The notes beneath the pieces were generated by a model. It was given only the letters and a program-made list of their open reading frames with translations, did not search any database and was not told the origin of the DNA. A stretch of DNA of 64,000 nucleotides from the NCBI GenBank assembly GCA_001302245.1, contig LGYU01000013.1, forward strand, positions 62,001-126,000. Direction: 5' to 3'. This document shows positions 19,555 to 28,568 of the stretch, one piece after another; position 1 is the first letter of the stretch; each line of letters opens with the position of its first letter. Position numbers and translations under genes: made by a program. Source of the stretch: Chitinophagaceae bacterium PMP191F. Lineage in GTDB: Bacteria; Bacteroidota; Bacteroidia; Chitinophagales; Chitinophagaceae.

Positions 19555-21327
19555 ATGTATTTCAAAAAACTGGTAGTATCAGCTTTGGCATTAATGTGCA
19601 CACAGTGCACGCAGGCGCAGGGATTTTTAAGGGCCGATGGAAAAAAAATAGTAGATGGTCAGAACAAAGAAGTACTGTTACGTGGCATAGGATTGGGAGG
19701 CTGGATGTTGCAGGAACCTTATATGTTACAATTGGGCGGCGTAGCCAACGCTCAACACCAGTTTAAACAAAAAATTGAAGCACTGATCGGCAAAGAGAAA
19801 ACAGCCGTTTTTTATGATGCATGGCTGGCCAATCATTGTACCAGGACAGATATTGATTCACTGGCTGCATGGGGATTCAACAGCGTGCGCCTGCCTTTGC
19901 ATTACAACCTGTTTACTTTACCTGTGGATGAAGAACCCGTACCCGGAAAACAAACCTGGCTGAAAAAAGGATTTCAGCTTACAGACAGTTTACTGAGCTG
20001 GTGCGCAGCCAATCACCTGTACCTGATACTGGATCTGCATGCTGCTCCGGGGGGACAGGGAAATGACCTTCCGATTTCAGACCGTGATAAAGCAAAACCT
20101 TCGCTGTGGGAAAGCACTGCCAATCGCGAAAAGACCATCGCCTTATGGAAACAACTTGCCACCCGTTATGCCAATGAACCGTGGATAGGGGGTTACGACT
20201 TACTAAATGAAACCAACTGGGGATTTACCAATGCAAACGATAAAAACGGTTGCGCTGAAAAAATGAACGAGCCCCTGAAAAAATTATTAACAGATATCAC
20301 AACTGCTATACGCACTGTTGATAAAAAGCACATGTTGTTTATTGAAGGCAACTGCTGGGCCAACAACTACAGTGGCATGTTTCCGCTGTGGGATAAGAAC
20401 ATGGTAGTAAGTTTTCATAAATACTGGAATGAGAACAACAAAAACTCTATCGTGGGATTTCTGAATATACGTGAACAACAGAATGTACCCATATGGATGG
20501 GAGAGTCCGGTGAAAACTCCAACGCATGGTTTACAGAGGCCATTACCCTGCTGGAATCGAATGATATTGGATGGGCCTGGTGGCCGTTGAAAAAACTGGG
20601 AGGCAACAATCCCCTTCAGGTAAAATCATCACCCGGTTACCGGCAGCTACTGGATTACTGGACTGGCAAAGGTCCGAAGCCAACAGCAGAGGAGGCTTAT
20701 GCAAGCCTGATGCAACTGGCAAATGATACAAAAGCAGAACGTGCTATTTATCACAAAGACGTGGTGGATGCCATGTTCCGGCAAGTACGTTCAGCAGATG
20801 TTTTACCATTTAAAACACATAACATCAACAGCAACGGAATTGTATATGCAGTGGATTATGACTTGGGCAGGAGTGGTGTTGCGTATGAAGACAAAGACGC
20901 AGCAAACTATCGTGTATCTACTGGTAAAAGTGTTGAATGGAACAAAGGACATAGTTACCGTAACGATGGAGTGGATATTGAATCATGCACTGATTCGCTT
21001 ACCAATGGTTTTAATGTTGGCTGGATAGAAGATGGCGAATGGTTGCAATACACTATTCATGTAAATGAAGCCGGAACATACGACCTGAATTTACGTACGG
21101 CTGCTGTAAACAATAGTGGTAAGGTAAAGCTGGAAGTGAATGGTAAATCTGTAAAAGAAACAGTGTTATTGCCAGATACCGGCAGCTACCGTCAATGGGT
21201 TACCACCAGCATTGCAGCGGTACCATTACAGAAAGGAGTGAATACCATACGTGTACAGGCAGTAACTGGTGGATTCAGTTTTAATTATATGCAGTGGGAA
21301 AAGAAAGATGGTGTGGCAGGAAAATAA
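19555..21327 (+). CDS. GH5 glucanase with C-terminal CBM6-like module
   Basis: 590 residues, secreted (signal ends near TQAQ). A purine-rich ribosome-binding site, AAAGAGG, stands seven bases before the ATG, which is unusually good for this phylum. The catalytic domain spans about 22-375: LLRGIGLGGWMLQEPYM at its start resembles exo-beta-1,3-glucanase-type GH5 enzymes, YDLLNETNWG gives acid/base Glu219 and PIWMGESGENS nucleophile Glu317. Residues about 440-585 read as a CBM6 (GVDIESCTDSLTNGFNVGWIEDGEWLQYTIHV, ending FSFNYMQW). In PUL 2 it probably trims or cleaves beta-glucan oligosaccharides, likely in the periplasm. The exact linkage is not certain. Confidence 0.9.
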   Translation: MYFKKLVVSALALMCTQCTQAQGFLRADGKKIVDGQNKEVLLRGIGLGGWMLQEPYMLQLGGVANAQHQFKQKIEALIGKEKTAVFYDAWLANHCTRTDIDSLAAWGFNSVRLPLHYNLFTLPVDEEPVPGKQTWLKKGFQLTDSLLSWCAANHLYLILDLHAAPGGQGNDLPISDRDKAKPSLWESTANREKTIALWKQLATRYANEPWIGGYDLLNETNWGFTNANDKNGCAEKMNEPLKKLLTDITTAIRTVDKKHMLFIEGNCWANNYSGMFPLWDKNMVVSFHKYWNENNKNSIVGFLNIREQQNVPIWMGESGENSNAWFTEAITLLESNDIGWAWWPLKKLGGNNPLQVKSSPGYRQLLDYWTGKGPKPTAEEAYASLMQLANDTKAERAIYHKDVVDAMFRQVRSADVLPFKTHNINSNGIVYAVDYDLGRSGVAYEDKDAANYRVSTGKSVEWNKGHSYRNDGVDIESCTDSLTNGFNVGWIEDGEWLQYTIHVNEAGTYDLNLRTAAVNNSGKVKLEVNGKSVKETVLLPDTGSYRQWVTTSIAAVPLQKGVNTIRVQAVTGGFSFNYMQWEKKDGVAGK

Positions 21328-21418
21328 AATGCATGCAAGACAGAAGATACAAAAATTATAAATAATAAAAGCGCTGATGGAGTACCGGGGATTTCATTAG
21401 CACATTGGTAAATTGATT

Positions 21419-23581
21419 ATGATACAAACCTTCAAGAAACTGGCTTTGGCCCCTGTTGTAATGTTCGTAGTACAGGTACAGGCGCAGCAACAGGATGCAG
21501 CTATCCGCGCTAAGATCGACCAACTGGTAAAGCAATTAACACTGGAAGAAAAAGTGCGTATGATCCATGCCAGTTCGTCTTTTACATCGGGTGGGGTACC
21601 GCGACTGGGTATACCGGAACTGGTTACTTCTGATGGCCCGCATGGCGTGCGGTTGGAGCATGGCCGCGATTGGGTAGCCGATACGAATGTATATGATTCT
21701 GCTACCTACCTGCCTACAAGCATTTGCCTGGCTGCTACCTGGAATCCGCAACTGGGATATGCATTTGGTGCTGTATTGGGCAGCGAAGCCAGTTTTCGTG
21801 GAAAAGATGTAATACTGGGCCCTGCTATCAATATCATACGAACTCCGCTGAATGGAAGAAATTTTGAATACCAGAGTGAAGATCCCTATCTCATTTCAAA
21901 AATGGCTGTAGGTTATATTAAAGGTGTACAGGCACAGGGCATTTCTGCCTGTGTAAAACACTTTGCAGCCAACAACCAGGAAGTTAACCGTACTAGCATT
22001 GATGTACAGATGAGTGAAAGGGCATTGCGCGAACTGTATCTGCCAGGCTTCAAAGCAGCAGTAAAAGAAGGGGATGTAAATACCATCATGGGGTCTTACA
22101 ATAAATTCCGGGGCCAGTGGGCAACACAGAACAGTTATCTGCTGAACGATATCCTTAAAAAAGAATGGGGTTTCAAAGGATTTGTAATGAGCGACTGGAA
22201 TGCAGTGCACAGCACCATGCAGGCATTGTGGAATGGCTGTGATCTTGAAATGGGTACAGACCTCGGTATGTTGCCCGATCCTGATTATGGTAAATTCTTT
22301 ATGGGAGATACTTTGGTAACACTTGTACGAAACGGACAGGCACCTGAATACCTGATTGATGATAAAGTGCGCAGGATCTTATATGTGATGTACAAGACCA
22401 ATATGATTGATGGTAAACGCACAAAAGGATCATTCAATACAAAAGAACACCAGCAAACTGCTCAGAAAGTAGCTGAAGAAGGAATTGTGTTGCTGAAAAA
22501 TGAGCAGGGCCTATTGCCGCTGCAGGCTGGTGCTGTTAAAAATATTGCAGTGATCGGTTACAATGCAGACAGAAAACAATCATTGGGTGGTGGCAGCTCA
22601 CAGGTAAAAGCTTTTTATGAGATCACCCCGTTGAAAGGATTACAGCAACTGGCGGGTGGCAATGTCAATATCACTTACAGTAAAGGATACAATATTGAAC
22701 GTGGCGCAAAAGCAGATGCCACATTGATCAAAGAAGCTGCTGAAGCTGCTGCAAGGGCAGATATTGCCATTGTGGTAGGTGGCTGGACACATGGATATGA
22801 TTATTCTGTTTGGAAGGACAATGCATACGATGCAGAAGATACTGATAAACCAGATATGTTTATGCCTTTTGGACAGGATGAACTGATCAGTGCTGTATTA
22901 GCTGCCAATCCCAAAACTATTATTGTACTGATGGGTGGCGGCGCTATAGATATGTCGCAGTGGATTGATAAAACCCCGGCAGTATTGCAGGCATGGTATC
23001 CCGGTATGGAAGGTGGCAGCGCATTGGCGCGTATCCTTTTTGGCCAGGTAAATCCTTCAGGTAAATTACCGGTATCATTTCCTAAAAAACTGGAAGATGT
23101 TCCTGCGCATAAACTGGGACAATATCCCGGCAGTAAAGGACTGGTGTATTACAACGACGACATTTATGTAGGGTACCGTTATTATGACACCTATAAAGTA
23201 AATCCACAGTTCGCTTTTGGCCATGGATTGTCATACACTACTTTTTCTTACAGCAATATCAGCGTACGGCCCAAAGGGAAAAGTACTGTAGTGACCTTTA
23301 CTGTTAAAAATACTGGTAAGGTGGCCGGAGCAGAAGTAGCACAGGTATATGTAAAACAGGAAAAGTCTGCTTTGCCAAGACCTGAAAAAGAACTGAAAGG
23401 ATTTGAAAAAGTATACCTGCAACCCGGACAGCAAAAAGTAATCACAGTTACACTGAACAATGATGCATTCAGTTATTACAATGATGTAAAAAATGAATGG
23501 GTAACCGAAGCTGGCATATTTGACATACTGGTAGGTGGTTCATCAAGGGATATCAAATTGCAGGATAAAGTAAAATTGTAA
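21419..23581 (+). CDS. GH3 beta-glucosidase
   Basis: The ATG at 21419 gives 720 residues with a signal peptide ending near VQAQ; a TTG two codons upstream is not needed. The N-terminal barrel carries VTSDGPHGVRLEHG, LGPAINIIRTPLNGRNFEYQSEDPYL and KHFAANNQE. The nucleophile Asp259 lies in GFVMSDWNAVHS. The second alpha/beta domain has NIAVIGYNAD and GGGSSQV, and a fibronectin-like domain closes the protein (FAFGHGLSYTTFSYSN ... GAEVAQVYVKQ). GH3 enzymes release single glucose units from the non-reducing end, so this is likely the periplasmic enzyme that finishes beta-glucan breakdown in PUL 2. Confidence 0.93.
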   Translation: MIQTFKKLALAPVVMFVVQVQAQQQDAAIRAKIDQLVKQLTLEEKVRMIHASSSFTSGGVPRLGIPELVTSDGPHGVRLEHGRDWVADTNVYDSATYLPTSICLAATWNPQLGYAFGAVLGSEASFRGKDVILGPAINIIRTPLNGRNFEYQSEDPYLISKMAVGYIKGVQAQGISACVKHFAANNQEVNRTSIDVQMSERALRELYLPGFKAAVKEGDVNTIMGSYNKFRGQWATQNSYLLNDILKKEWGFKGFVMSDWNAVHSTMQALWNGCDLEMGTDLGMLPDPDYGKFFMGDTLVTLVRNGQAPEYLIDDKVRRILYVMYKTNMIDGKRTKGSFNTKEHQQTAQKVAEEGIVLLKNEQGLLPLQAGAVKNIAVIGYNADRKQSLGGGSSQVKAFYEITPLKGLQQLAGGNVNITYSKGYNIERGAKADATLIKEAAEAAARADIAIVVGGWTHGYDYSVWKDNAYDAEDTDKPDMFMPFGQDELISAVLAANPKTIIVLMGGGAIDMSQWIDKTPAVLQAWYPGMEGGSALARILFGQVNPSGKLPVSFPKKLEDVPAHKLGQYPGSKGLVYYNDDIYVGYRYYDTYKVNPQFAFGHGLSYTTFSYSNISVRPKGKSTVVTFTVKNTGKVAGAEVAQVYVKQEKSALPRPEKELKGFEKVYLQPGQQKVITVTLNNDAFSYYNDVKNEWVTEAGIFDILVGGSSRDIKLQDKVKL

Positions 23582-23631
23582 ACAGGTGTAATGATGCACC
23601 CGGAACGAATAATCCGTAATAAGAAATTACT

Positions 23632-25098
23632 ATGGTACGAAACGTCTGCCGTATATTATTGGTAACAGCTATTGCTGTTGGTTGCAGTATAGGTTGTGGA
23701 AAAAAGGGCAATGATTCAAACATTCCTACGCCCAATCCGCCAGACCCGCCGGTTAATCCGCCTGCTACCGGTCCTTCTGATGTTGCCTACTGGCTAACCA
23801 CAGGTGATCAGGCAAACTTGTTGAAAAAACTGAATGTTGTTTTATCTTTTGGCACCACCAGTAATTCATATCAGAATATTACGGTAGACAGTACACAGCA
23901 ATACCAAACTATTGATGGTTTTGGTTATACCCTTACCGGCGGCAGTGCAGACCTGATCAATGGTCTGTCTGTTTCCGTAAAACAATCACTGATCAAAGAG
24001 CTGTTTGGCAGTGACAGTTCAGATATTGGTGTAAGCTACCTGCGTGTAAGTATCGGTGCTTCAGACCTGAGCGCTTCCGTATTTTCTTACGATGATATAC
24101 CGTCAGGACAAACAGATATGAACCTGGACCAGTTTACGCTGGGAATAGATACTGTGAACCTGGTGCCGGTATTGAAGCAGATACTGGCCATCAATCCTTC
24201 CATAAAAATATTGGGAAGCCCATGGTCACCGCCGTTGTGGATGAAGACCAATAATAGTTCCATAGGAGGAAATCTTAAAACGAACTGTTACGGTGTATAT
24301 GCACAATACTTTGTAAAGTATATACAGGCTATGAAAGTACGTGGTGTTCCTATTGATGCCATCACTATACAGAATGAGCCGTTGTATGGCGGAAACAACC
24401 CCAGCATGGAAATGTCTGCACTTCAGCAAACAGACTTTATTAAGAATTACCTGGGGCCGGCATTTCAGACTGCTGGTATCACCACCAAGATTGTAGTATA
24501 TGATCACAACTGTGATCAACCCGGTTACCCGATGCAGGTGTTGAGCGATGCAGGTGCATACAAATATGTAAATGGTTCAGCATTTCACCTGTATGGCGGC
24601 GATATCAGTGCTTTGAGCAATGTACATAACCTGTATCCTGATAAAGCACTTTATTTCACAGAACAGTATACAGCTTCAACGAGTACGTTCTCTGCCGATC
24701 TGCAATGGCACATGAAGAATGTGATCATCGGATCGATGCGTAACTGGAGCAGGAATGCCCTGGAATGGAATCTGGCAAACAACCCGGCTTTCGGGCCACA
24801 TACCAATGGAGGTTGTACCACTTGTAAAGGAGCTATTACCATTGGTGCAGGTATAACACGCAATGTGGGTTATTACATTGTGGCACATGCGTCCAAATTT
24901 GTACCGGCAGGCTCAGTGCGTATTGCCAGCAATATCAGCGGCAATTTGTACAGTGCAGCCTTTCTGACACCAGGCGGTAAAAAAGTACTGATCGTAGTAA
25001 ATGATAGCAGCACCCCTCAGCAGTTTAACATACAGTTCAAAAACAAATGGGTAACCACTTCATTAGACGGCGGCGCCGCAGGAACTTTTGTATGGTAG
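23632..25098 (+). CDS. GH30 glucanase lipoprotein (beta-1,6-glucanase-like)
   Basis: 488 residues with a lipoprotein signal (Cys18 or Cys22; a proline-rich linker NPPDPPVNPP follows). YQTIDGFGYTLTGGSADLI is the family start, ILGSPWSPPLWMKTN a conserved strand, ITIQNEPLYG gives acid/base Glu249 and LYFTEQYTAS nucleophile Glu344. The C-terminal beta-sandwich (residues about 400-488) is the usual GH30 side domain. Bacterial members close to this pattern include endo-beta-1,6-glucanases and glucosylceramidase-like enzymes. Beside two GH16 and a GH3, a beta-1,6-glucanase acting on branched laminarin or fungal glucan fits best. Confidence 0.88.
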   Translation: MVRNVCRILLVTAIAVGCSIGCGKKGNDSNIPTPNPPDPPVNPPATGPSDVAYWLTTGDQANLLKKLNVVLSFGTTSNSYQNITVDSTQQYQTIDGFGYTLTGGSADLINGLSVSVKQSLIKELFGSDSSDIGVSYLRVSIGASDLSASVFSYDDIPSGQTDMNLDQFTLGIDTVNLVPVLKQILAINPSIKILGSPWSPPLWMKTNNSSIGGNLKTNCYGVYAQYFVKYIQAMKVRGVPIDAITIQNEPLYGGNNPSMEMSALQQTDFIKNYLGPAFQTAGITTKIVVYDHNCDQPGYPMQVLSDAGAYKYVNGSAFHLYGGDISALSNVHNLYPDKALYFTEQYTASTSTFSADLQWHMKNVIIGSMRNWSRNALEWNLANNPAFGPHTNGGCTTCKGAITIGAGITRNVGYYIVAHASKFVPAGSVRIASNISGNLYSAAFLTPGGKKVLIVVNDSSTPQQFNIQFKNKWVTTSLDGGAAGTFVW

Positions 25099-25409
25099 TT
25101 AACTGAATGGCTTTAATTGTAATAGAGTTACCGGCATTGGTAACATGGAAATGTGCATGATAGTTAGGTGTCGTTGTTTGTAGCAGTGTGTTACAGAACT
25201 TCCAACGAAAGCATAACTATATGGAAATTATTTTAACCTGTTTCCCGGCGGGATGGGACTGCTGTGTACTGAGGAACGCAGCCCCGGCCGGGAGATCTCC
25301 ACCCCATGCTTCCTGCGCAATGATCTGTTCTCTAAAAACAATGATCTGAATGCGCTTCCGCAAGGCAACTCTCCGCTGAATTAATATCAATTACCATAAA
25401 CCTTCTTTT
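25099..25409. other. Intergenic stretch inside PUL 2 with a GC-rich segment
   Basis: 311 bases between the GH30 and GH16 genes. Bases 25243-25300 are clearly richer in G and C than nearby spacers and contain CCCGGCCGGG. AATGATCTG occurs twice, about 30 bases apart (near 25319 and 25341). A 43-codon frame (25253-25384) is open but has no recognizable product. I find no clear promoter box; a second promoter or mRNA-processing site for the last gene is possible. Confidence 0.4.
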
Positions 25410-26495
25410 ATGAGAGTTATTTCTATTGTAAAAAGAACATCCGGATTACTTTGTATACTGTTGCTGCTTGCAGGCCATCAATCATATGCCCAGCTTTGGT
25501 GGGGCGATGAATTCAATGGCACATCCCTAAATACCGGCGATTGGAATATTGACCAGGGCGGTGGTGGATTTGGCAACAATGAATTGCAGTACTACCGTTC
25601 CAACAACGTGGTAGTAGGTAACAATTGTCTGCAACTGATTGCCAAAAGAGAAAACTTTGGTGGTAATGCCTATACTTCAGGTAAGATCACCTCATTCGGA
25701 AAACGTCATTGGGGTAGCGGCTGGATTGAAGGCCGTATGTCTATACCAATGGGACAGGGCCTGTGGCCTGCTTTCTGGATGCTGGGTGTAAACATTGGTT
25801 CTGTAGGCTGGCCTGCCTGCGGTGAAATAGATATCATGGAGCATATCAACAACGAAGCAGGCGTGCATGGCACCATTCACTGGGATGCGAACGGACATGT
25901 TTCCTATGGTGGATATGGTGCCACTTCACCTTCGGGCTGGCACAATTACCAGATCAACTGGAACAACTTTGGCATTAAGTGGTATATTGATGGTGTACAA
26001 TACTGGTCTGCCAATACCACCAACAACATTAACAGCACAGAAGAATTTCACCGCGACTTTTTTATCATTTTAAATCTTGCTGTGGGTGGCAACTGGCCGG
26101 GAAGTCCCAACGGTTCCACTCCATTCCCTTCCACATTGTGGGTAGATTATGTTCGCGTGTATCAGCCTTCTGCTGCAGCACGTGAGGCCAATCCTGAAGA
26201 AAGAAAAAGAGAACCAGGCATTGAAGTGAAAGAAGAAAATAACGATGAAAATGCTATTAATGTATTTCCGAATCCCGCTGTGCGTCAGCAGGCACTTACT
26301 GTAAAAGTAGATAAGTATGATGCTGCTGCACTGGTAAATGTAGCGCTGATAGATATGTCAGGAAAGGTTATCAATGTACAAACTGATAACAAGGCTGTAT
26401 TTACTGTACCTGTAAAGCAAGTGGCTACAGGAACTTATTTCCTGAAAGTTACCAATGGTACTAACAGCTATGTGAAAAAAGTATTACTGCAATAA
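25410..26495 (+). CDS. GH16 beta-glucanase with type IX secretion C-terminal sorting domain
   Basis: 361 residues. The signal ends near SYAQ and the catalytic domain runs to about 255. It has WNIDQGGGGFGNNELQYY, LWPAFWMLG and GEIDIMEHI (Glu139, Asp141, Glu144). A charged linker (EERKREPGIEVKEENNDEN) leads to a C-terminal domain, about residues 280-361, starting INVFPNPA and ending TGTYFLKVTNGTNSYVKKVLLQ. That is the Por/T9SS type A sorting pattern, so this enzyme is probably exported through the outer membrane and released or anchored at the surface. It is the only PUL 2 enzyme with such a tail; the earlier GH16 is instead a lipoprotein. Confidence 0.93.
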   Translation: MRVISIVKRTSGLLCILLLLAGHQSYAQLWWGDEFNGTSLNTGDWNIDQGGGGFGNNELQYYRSNNVVVGNNCLQLIAKRENFGGNAYTSGKITSFGKRHWGSGWIEGRMSIPMGQGLWPAFWMLGVNIGSVGWPACGEIDIMEHINNEAGVHGTIHWDANGHVSYGGYGATSPSGWHNYQINWNNFGIKWYIDGVQYWSANTTNNINSTEEFHRDFFIILNLAVGGNWPGSPNGSTPFPSTLWVDYVRVYQPSAAAREANPEERKREPGIEVKEENNDENAINVFPNPAVRQQALTVKVDKYDAAALVNVALIDMSGKVINVQTDNKAVFTVPVKQVATGTYFLKVTNGTNSYVKKVLLQ

Positions 26496-26509
26496 GAAAT
26501 CATTTCACA

Positions 26510-26550
26510 GGCCACGGTATTGCCCGCAACAATGCCGTGGCCATTCATTT
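26510..26550 (+). terminator. Strong intrinsic terminator ending PUL 2
   Basis: A 13-base arm, GGCCACGGTATTG (26510-26522), pairs with 26530-26542 with one G-U pair, around a 7-base loop, and a T-rich stretch (ATTCATTTTTC) follows. It lies 14 bases after the GH16 stop and marks the end of the locus. Confidence 0.85.
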
Positions 26551-26608
26551 TTCATGCACAGGTTAATACTGTTTGCAGGGAACAGGTAACCGCATTAATC
26601 CGGATATT

Positions 26609-27595
26609 ATGCGTCTGATCATTTACACATCATATTTTTTTTTAGCAATCAGTTGTGCACAGCCGGCAGAGCAAGAACTATCTGCCGTGGCTGCAGAAAA
26701 AAAGAATATACCTCCTTTTACTGCCGAATGGCAACAGAAAAAGATCGGGGATATTGCTTTATTGTCAAAGAATGATACTATCAATTATGCCCTGGGTTCT
26801 GCATGGGCACACAATATGGCAAGGATAGGCATGCATAAAATTGCAGCCTGTTTTTACCTGGGGGTATTTGACCAGTTTGCACAGAATACTTCCTTTATAC
26901 AGGTATCACAGGCCAGTGAGCGATTGGACAGAGAGCTGATGACGATGAATAAAGAATTATTCCCGTCATTGAGTGAAGAACAGGTATTGGGAAATATCAC
27001 TGTACAAACGGTTTATGATACCCTTAGTTATGAACTGGGTTATGTATGGTCAGCCGGTGCCAGGAGATATGGTATTGAAAAAGTAACACCTGCATTATTA
27101 CTGGGACTTACCCGCGGCTTGAAGGGAGACACTTCTTTATTCACTTATAGTGCGGCAGACAAATACCTGCGTGAGTTTGTAGAAGAAAAACGGGTAATGT
27201 TAAATGTTGCTGCAAAATACGAGAATGAACAATGGCTGAAGAACAATGGCACCTTGCCCAACGTGGTAACACTGGCAAGCGGGCTGCAATATAAAGTACT
27301 GCAAAAGGGAAGTGGTAAAAATATCACCGCTACAGATGTTGTATCCTGCAACTACACTGCCCGCCTGATCAACAACACGGTTTTTGAAAGTTCGGAAAAT
27401 GGGACCCCGCTGCGGTTGTATCCACGTAGTGTGGTAAAAGGCTGGACAGAAGCATTGATGCACATGAAAGAAGGTGATAAATGGCAGTTGTATATTCCTT
27501 ACCAGCTTGGCTATGGTTTTGATGGCATTCCCGGCAAAGTGCCGCCTTTTTCCACTTTAATCTACGAGGTAGAAATAGTAAAGGTAGGAACCTGA
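26609..27595 (+). CDS. FKBP-type peptidyl-prolyl cis-trans isomerase lipoprotein
   Basis: I use the ATG at 26609 (328 residues), which begins a lipoprotein signal with lipobox LAISC; the frame is open 12 codons further but without a signal. The first half has two similar FKBP_N-type helical segments: NYALGSAWAHNMARIGM, and YELGYVWSAGARRYGIEKV about 80 residues later. The FKBP domain spans about 225-328: GLQYKVLQKGSGK, VSCNYTARLINNTVFESS, VVKGWTEALMHMKEGDKWQLYIP, YGFDGIPGKVPPFSTLIYEVEIV. It should help fold exported proteins in the periplasm or outer envelope. It follows the PUL terminator, so it is probably a separate unit. Confidence 0.9.
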   Translation: MRLIIYTSYFFLAISCAQPAEQELSAVAAEKKNIPPFTAEWQQKKIGDIALLSKNDTINYALGSAWAHNMARIGMHKIAACFYLGVFDQFAQNTSFIQVSQASERLDRELMTMNKELFPSLSEEQVLGNITVQTVYDTLSYELGYVWSAGARRYGIEKVTPALLLGLTRGLKGDTSLFTYSAADKYLREFVEEKRVMLNVAAKYENEQWLKNNGTLPNVVTLASGLQYKVLQKGSGKNITATDVVSCNYTARLINNTVFESSENGTPLRLYPRSVVKGWTEALMHMKEGDKWQLYIPYQLGYGFDGIPGKVPPFSTLIYEVEIVKVGT

Positions 27596-27771
27596 TAATC
27601 TACCTTGTCATATTGTATTGACTGTAGAATATTTTCAACAGTTAGTAAATCCTTTTTGTTTTACTTAACAGTTATGTTCAACAAAATTGCGTGATTGGGT
27701 CGATAAGATTGACAATTTTTCTGTTTATCGACGAAATAACACAAATTGATACTGGTATCTTTTTTGGCTTA

Positions 27772-27787
27772 TAATGGTATACCATTA
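27772..27787. promoter_or_regulatory. 16-bp perfect palindrome, candidate operator
   Basis: TAATGGTATACCATTA reads the same on both strands. It lies 43 bases before the ATG at 27831 and just after a -7-like box TATCTTTT (27756-27763). That position suits a repressor site. A further inverted repeat, GTCGATAA at 27699-27706 with TTATCGAC at 27725-27732, lies upstream. Confidence 0.4.
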
Positions 27788-27830
27788 AGAAATAAGACAG
27801 GTATTATTGTTAACCCCAAAATGTAGTAGT

Positions 27831-28409
27831 ATGCGAAAGTTGTACATGACCGTTCTGCAGGTATTTTTAATAGCAGGTATATCGCACGCACAGGTAAACA
27901 AAGCCACCATGATGATTGAAGAGCAGTCCAGACCTGCATTAACAGTAAGTTTTAAACAGGATGATGATCTTGTAAAAGATGTTCTGGAGAGCGAAGCAAA
28001 AAAGAACAGCAGCAGGCTGCGCAAAAGTAAAGGCGTATTATATGCAAAAGACATTAAGTTGCAGGAACTTGGCGGAAAGGAAATGACTGTTTATTATACT
28101 CTCAACGGTACCGGCAGAAAGAAAAAAAGGATCACTACCGTAACCATGGCGCTGCAACGTCCAGACGGTACTTTTCTTGATAGCAGTGATGTGGAATTGA
28201 GTACCAGAGCTAATATATATCTTGGAAGCCTGGAGCAACGGGTAATGCTGTATGATAAAGACATGCAGATTGCAGAGATGCAGAAAGAACTGAAAAAACT
28301 GAATGCATCCCTCAAAGACTCCCGGAAAGATCATCAGAAATCAACAGAAAAAAAGATGAAACAGATCAGTGATCTTGAATCAAGGTTGAATACTTTGATG
28401 AACAATTGA
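27831..28409 (+). CDS. Exported coiled-coil protein of unknown function
   Basis: 192 residues from the ATG at 27831, which opens a signal peptide (MRKLYMTVLQVFLIAGISHA). I do not recognize the family. Residues about 20-120 are mixed alpha/beta and very basic in places (KKNSSRLRKSK, GRKKKR). The segment TTVTMALQRPDGTFLDSSDVELS looks like a small beta domain. The last 65 residues form a charged coiled coil (KDMQIAEMQKELKKLNASLKDSRKDHQKSTEKKMKQ is its core pattern, here named only by its heptad look). A stand-alone gene with its own promoter region and terminator; perhaps an envelope or chaperone-like protein, but nothing proves it. Confidence 0.7.
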   Translation: MRKLYMTVLQVFLIAGISHAQVNKATMMIEEQSRPALTVSFKQDDDLVKDVLESEAKKNSSRLRKSKGVLYAKDIKLQELGGKEMTVYYTLNGTGRKKKRITTVTMALQRPDGTFLDSSDVELSTRANIYLGSLEQRVMLYDKDMQIAEMQKELKKLNASLKDSRKDHQKSTEKKMKQISDLESRLNTLMNN

Positions 28410-28434
28410 TTACTGATAGCTGCTATTAAAATGC

Positions 28435-28475
28435 ATCCCTGTACGGTAATCAGTTTACAGTGCAGGGATTTTTTG
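28435..28475 (+). terminator. Intrinsic terminator after the coiled-coil gene
   Basis: ATCCCTG (28435-28441) pairs with CAGGGAT (28463-28469), with further GTA/TAC pairing inside the loop, followed by a T-run (28469-28474). Confidence 0.7.
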
Positions 28476-28568
28476 TTTGGCCGGGCAGTGTAATAAAATG
28501 TTAAAGTGCACTATACGTTTCACGGTTATGGGTAAATTTAAGTCTACCTAAAAAAATACCAGGACTAT

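Noticed and set aside
25253-25384. 43-codon frame in the GC-rich PUL 2 spacer
   Set aside because: No recognisable product or ribosome-binding site; described as part of the spacer instead.
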